Assembly: GCF_027474825.1 (NCBI RefSeq)
Contig: NZ_CP107030.1
Location: 186,001 to 250,000 of the forward strand
DNA from: Maribacter halichondriae
GTDB lineage: Bacteria; Bacteroidota; Bacteroidia; Flavobacteriales; Flavobacteriaceae
DNA: 64,000 nucleotides
Reading direction: 5' to 3'
The notes under the pieces were generated by a model. It worked only from the letters and a program-made list of their open reading frames with translations, ran no database searches and was not told where the DNA came from. Positions 61,723 through 64,000 of the stretch are shown piece by piece. The translations under genes and the position numbers were made by a program. The stretch's first letter is position 1. Each line of letters begins with the position of its first letter.

Positions 61723-63447
61723 ATGAAACCAATCCTTTACCGACTGCTTATTCTTTTATTTTTTTGGTGTTCGACTGCATCATCACAACAACTTGGAACG
61801 CAATATATCGACGCCTGGAAACAATTTTATCCCTCAAAAGCACTTTCTAATGGCATGCGTCCATCAGTTTTTCAATATGAAGACTTTTCGGCAAAGCGGA
61901 TTGCCGACTGGTTGGCTTTCAACGAAAAGATGCTGCAGCAATTGGATACGCCCAAATCCGATGAAATAGACCGAATCGATGCTCGGTTACTTCGGGTACA
62001 AGTTCAATCCGAAATTGATATATGGACGAAATTATCCACACAAACAAGTTCCCTAATACTATACAGCAGGGCCATTGCCAAAAGTTTGGAACCCGTCTTG
62101 AAGGCAGATTATCTGTTGGGCAACGAAAAAACCGAATTGATCTGTCAGCGGCTCGATGCGGTTCGTCAACTTTGTGAGGCGGCGAAAACAAATTTAACCC
62201 AAGTCACGGAAGACGATTTGGAAAAAGGTATTGCGCAGCTCAAATCTACATTGGAATTCTACAAAAATGACCTGTCGGAAAGCATTGAAAACGATAAATC
62301 AGTCGGCCCAGGTGAGAATTTCGAAATGTTGTTGCAAGCTGCCATTGATGGCCTCGAAAAGTTGCTGACATTTTCGGAATCGACATTACGAAAAAATACC
62401 AAACCATCTACGGATATCCTTGGACGAGACGAATATGCCCGACGATTAAAATTGTATACGGATAGCGAATTGACCCCTGAGGAACTTTCGAAAATGGCCT
62501 TGCAAGAAATTGAAACGGTAAGAAACCTCATGGTCGAGGTTTCAAAGAAGTATTTAAAAACCGAATATCCGAATAGTCCGATTCCCGATGACGCCAACGG
62601 ATTGACCCTAAAAGCCTTGGCCGATATGGAAAAAGATGCACCTTTAAACGCCGCCGACTACCTTCAATTTTGGAACGAATTGGCCGACGCGGCAGTAGCC
62701 TTTATTGCCGAACACAACATCGCTACGCTCCCTAAAAACAAAACGCTCAGAATTGTTACTGCCCCCGAAAGTGCGGGTCCTGCTGCCCGTATCGGCTGGG
62801 TAGCAAGTGCGCCGCCCTTCGACCCCAATCCCATGACGACGCTGAATTTACCCTCCATTCCGGATACACTGCCCCAACAGGAACAAATCGATTTTTGGGC
62901 TTCCTTCAACCGACCTTTCAATCGTATGATCGTAATCCACGAATTGTTTCCGGGACATTATATGCAGCTGAAAATAAGTAGGGAAACCCCGCACCCCATC
63001 CGACTGTTATTTCCATATGGAATTTACATCGAGGGTTGGGCGACCTTCGCAGAAAAGGTGCTTCTAGATGCAGGTTGGGAAGCCGAAAACCCTTTGACCC
63101 TGCTCGCTCATTTGCGCAAACGATTGGAAAATGCTAATCGTGCCTATACTTCGGTACAAGTGCATTGCAAAGGTTGGAGCCAAGAACAAGTGATGCAATT
63201 CTCGACGGAAACCTCATTGTTGGCCCCGCAATTTGCCAAAAGTCTTTGGGGCCGGATCATGAATTCACCCATGCAGTTGACTTCCTATTATTTGGGTGGC
63301 GCTCAGTTTAGAGAACTGTTCGAAGCTGAAAAAGAGCGGCTGGGCGATGCTTTTGACCTGCAACACTTTATGGATACCGTCATGCGGGCGGGACCCATTC
63401 CCATAGATGAATTCTACGAACTATTCAAAAACTCAGCAACAAATTAG
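61723..63447 (+). CDS. DUF885 family protein, secreted
   Basis: ATG 61723 (MKPILYRLLILLFFW) begins a signal peptide ending ASSQ; the frame to 61684 adds 13 unlikely residues. The DUF885 domain is visible from SDEIDRIDARLLRVQV to the metal-site motif IVIHELFPGHYMQLKI (HExxxxH form), and GIYIEGWATFAEKVLL with the Glu. About 575 residues, normal. The family includes putative zinc carboxypeptidase-like enzymes with few proven members. Three nt separate it from the aldo/keto reductase gene. Confidence 0.87.
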   Translation: MKPILYRLLILLFFWCSTASSQQLGTQYIDAWKQFYPSKALSNGMRPSVFQYEDFSAKRIADWLAFNEKMLQQLDTPKSDEIDRIDARLLRVQVQSEIDIWTKLSTQTSSLILYSRAIAKSLEPVLKADYLLGNEKTELICQRLDAVRQLCEAAKTNLTQVTEDDLEKGIAQLKSTLEFYKNDLSESIENDKSVGPGENFEMLLQAAIDGLEKLLTFSESTLRKNTKPSTDILGRDEYARRLKLYTDSELTPEELSKMALQEIETVRNLMVEVSKKYLKTEYPNSPIPDDANGLTLKALADMEKDAPLNAADYLQFWNELADAAVAFIAEHNIATLPKNKTLRIVTAPESAGPAARIGWVASAPPFDPNPMTTLNLPSIPDTLPQQEQIDFWASFNRPFNRMIVIHELFPGHYMQLKISRETPHPIRLLFPYGIYIEGWATFAEKVLLDAGWEAENPLTLLAHLRKRLENANRAYTSVQVHCKGWSQEQVMQFSTETSLLAPQFAKSLWGRIMNSPMQLTSYYLGGAQFRELFEAEKERLGDAFDLQHFMDTVMRAGPIPIDEFYELFKNSATN

Positions 63448-63450
63448 ACT

Positions 63451-64000
63451 ATGCAGCGATTCGAACTACAACCCGGCTATTCGATTTCAAGGGTTATCAA
63501 AGGAGGATGGCATTTGGCAGGTGGTCACGGAAACATCGCTGAAAATGTAGCAATCGAAGACATGCGGCAGTTTGTCAAAGCCGGCATTACCACCTTCGAT
63601 TGCGCGGACATTTATACCGGGGTCGAAGAACTCATTGGAAAGTTCAGAAAAACCTACCAAGACGAATTTCGTTCAGGCGACCTTGCTCCCATACAGATTC
63701 ATACCAAATATGTACCAGATTACAATGCGCTGGCGACCTCGAAAAAGGAAGATACCGTAAAAATCATCGATCGTTCGCTAAAGCGATTAGGCGTTGAACG
63801 ACTCGACCTGGTTCAATTCGCATGGTGGGATTATAGCTTCCCCAAGTACGTCGAGACTGCAATACACTTATCGGAATTACAAAAGCAAGGTAAAATACAG
63901 TACATAGGGGTCACGAATTTCGATACAGCGCATATTAAAGAAATAATCGGTGCAGGAGTCACTATTTCTTCCAACCAAGTGCAATATTCGGTGCTCGACC
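63451..64000 (+). CDS. aldo/keto reductase, partial at window end
   Basis: Open from ATG 63451 to the window end (183 codons), so the C-terminus is missing. The start SISRVIKGGWHLAGGHG, the catalytic Asp and Tyr in TTFDCADIYTGVEELIG, the RSLKRLGVERLDLVQF segment and the strand IQYIGVTNFDT match the TIM-barrel aldo/keto reductases, which use NADPH. It is 3 nt after the DUF885 stop, probably the same operon. Confidence 0.85.
   Translation, partial: MQRFELQPGYSISRVIKGGWHLAGGHGNIAENVAIEDMRQFVKAGITTFDCADIYTGVEELIGKFRKTYQDEFRSGDLAPIQIHTKYVPDYNALATSKKEDTVKIIDRSLKRLGVERLDLVQFAWWDYSFPKYVETAIHLSELQKQGKIQYIGVTNFDTAHIKEIIGAGVTISSNQVQYSVLD

Overview
The window looks like a chromosome segment from a marine member of the Flavobacteriaceae (Bacteroidota), of the Maribacter/Zobellia/Arenibacter kind. 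This is inferred from gene families: TonB-dependent receptors paired with GLPGLI proteins, a type IX secretion tail on a large adhesin, many short lipoproteins, DUF6090, DUF2141 and GxxExxY families, Bacteroidota-style TAnnTTTG -7 elements, and little or no Shine-Dalgarno signal. I saw no tRNA, rRNA or CRISPR array.

Layout. (1) 0.3-8 kb, plus strand: SnoaL/NTF2-like lipoproteins, three dimeric alpha-beta-barrel (DABB) type proteins, a methyltransferase, an SDR oxidoreductase, an AhpD-like protein, RidA and a TerB-like protein. (2) 8-20 kb, plus: a TPR-adenylate cyclase; a D-aminoacylase-like amidohydrolase with two beta-lactamase-fold serine hydrolases; a phosphoesterase; an NmrA-like protein; one full DUF6090 gene with several broken DUF6090 5' ends; an AMP-ligase with an in-frame stop; and a DUF559 nuclease framed by REP-like repeats. 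(3) 20-30 kb: epimerase, S9 peptidase, EEP-family protein, TfoX-like protein, GH26 lipoprotein, a T9SS adhesin and a phosphoesterase. (4) 30-37 kb, minus: a form II CO-dehydrogenase-like operon (moxR, coxE, coxS, coxL, coxM) with a GxxExxY nuclease and repeats between moxR and coxE. (5) 37-41 kb: AhpD-like protein, TonB receptor, DUF2141 protein, hairpins, and an NTF2 gene remnant. (6) 41.5-48.2 kb, minus: a tightly packed carotenoid operon (crtB tail, CrtYcd-type cyclase, crtI, cruF, acyltransferase, GT2) followed by a TPR gene and a DUF4056 gene; the products suggest an acylated carotenoid glycoside, but crtB is reduced to its 3' end. (7) 48.7-57 kb: serine hydrolase with TPR tail, GH3 enzyme, OMP beta-barrel receptor and GLPGLI protein. 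(8) 57-64 kb: divergent dps/oxyR, lipocalin-like gene with an in-frame stop, DacB, a 106-bp repeat, NUDIX, DUF885 and a partial aldo/keto reductase.

Two cross-cutting patterns stand out. First, about ten genes are broken by single-base length changes in homopolymer runs, and a one-base correction restores the reading frame in each. This points to sequencing indels, slippery tracts or recent decay, and should be settled before any gene here is called a pseudogene. Second, two unrelated small PD-(D/E)XK-like nucleases (DUF559 and GxxExxY) each sit inside their own family of dispersed inverted repeats, and the DUF559 C-terminus is itself encoded by a repeat copy. Together with the recurrent DUF6090 start box, these are the best candidates here for an under-described mobile or selfish repeat system.
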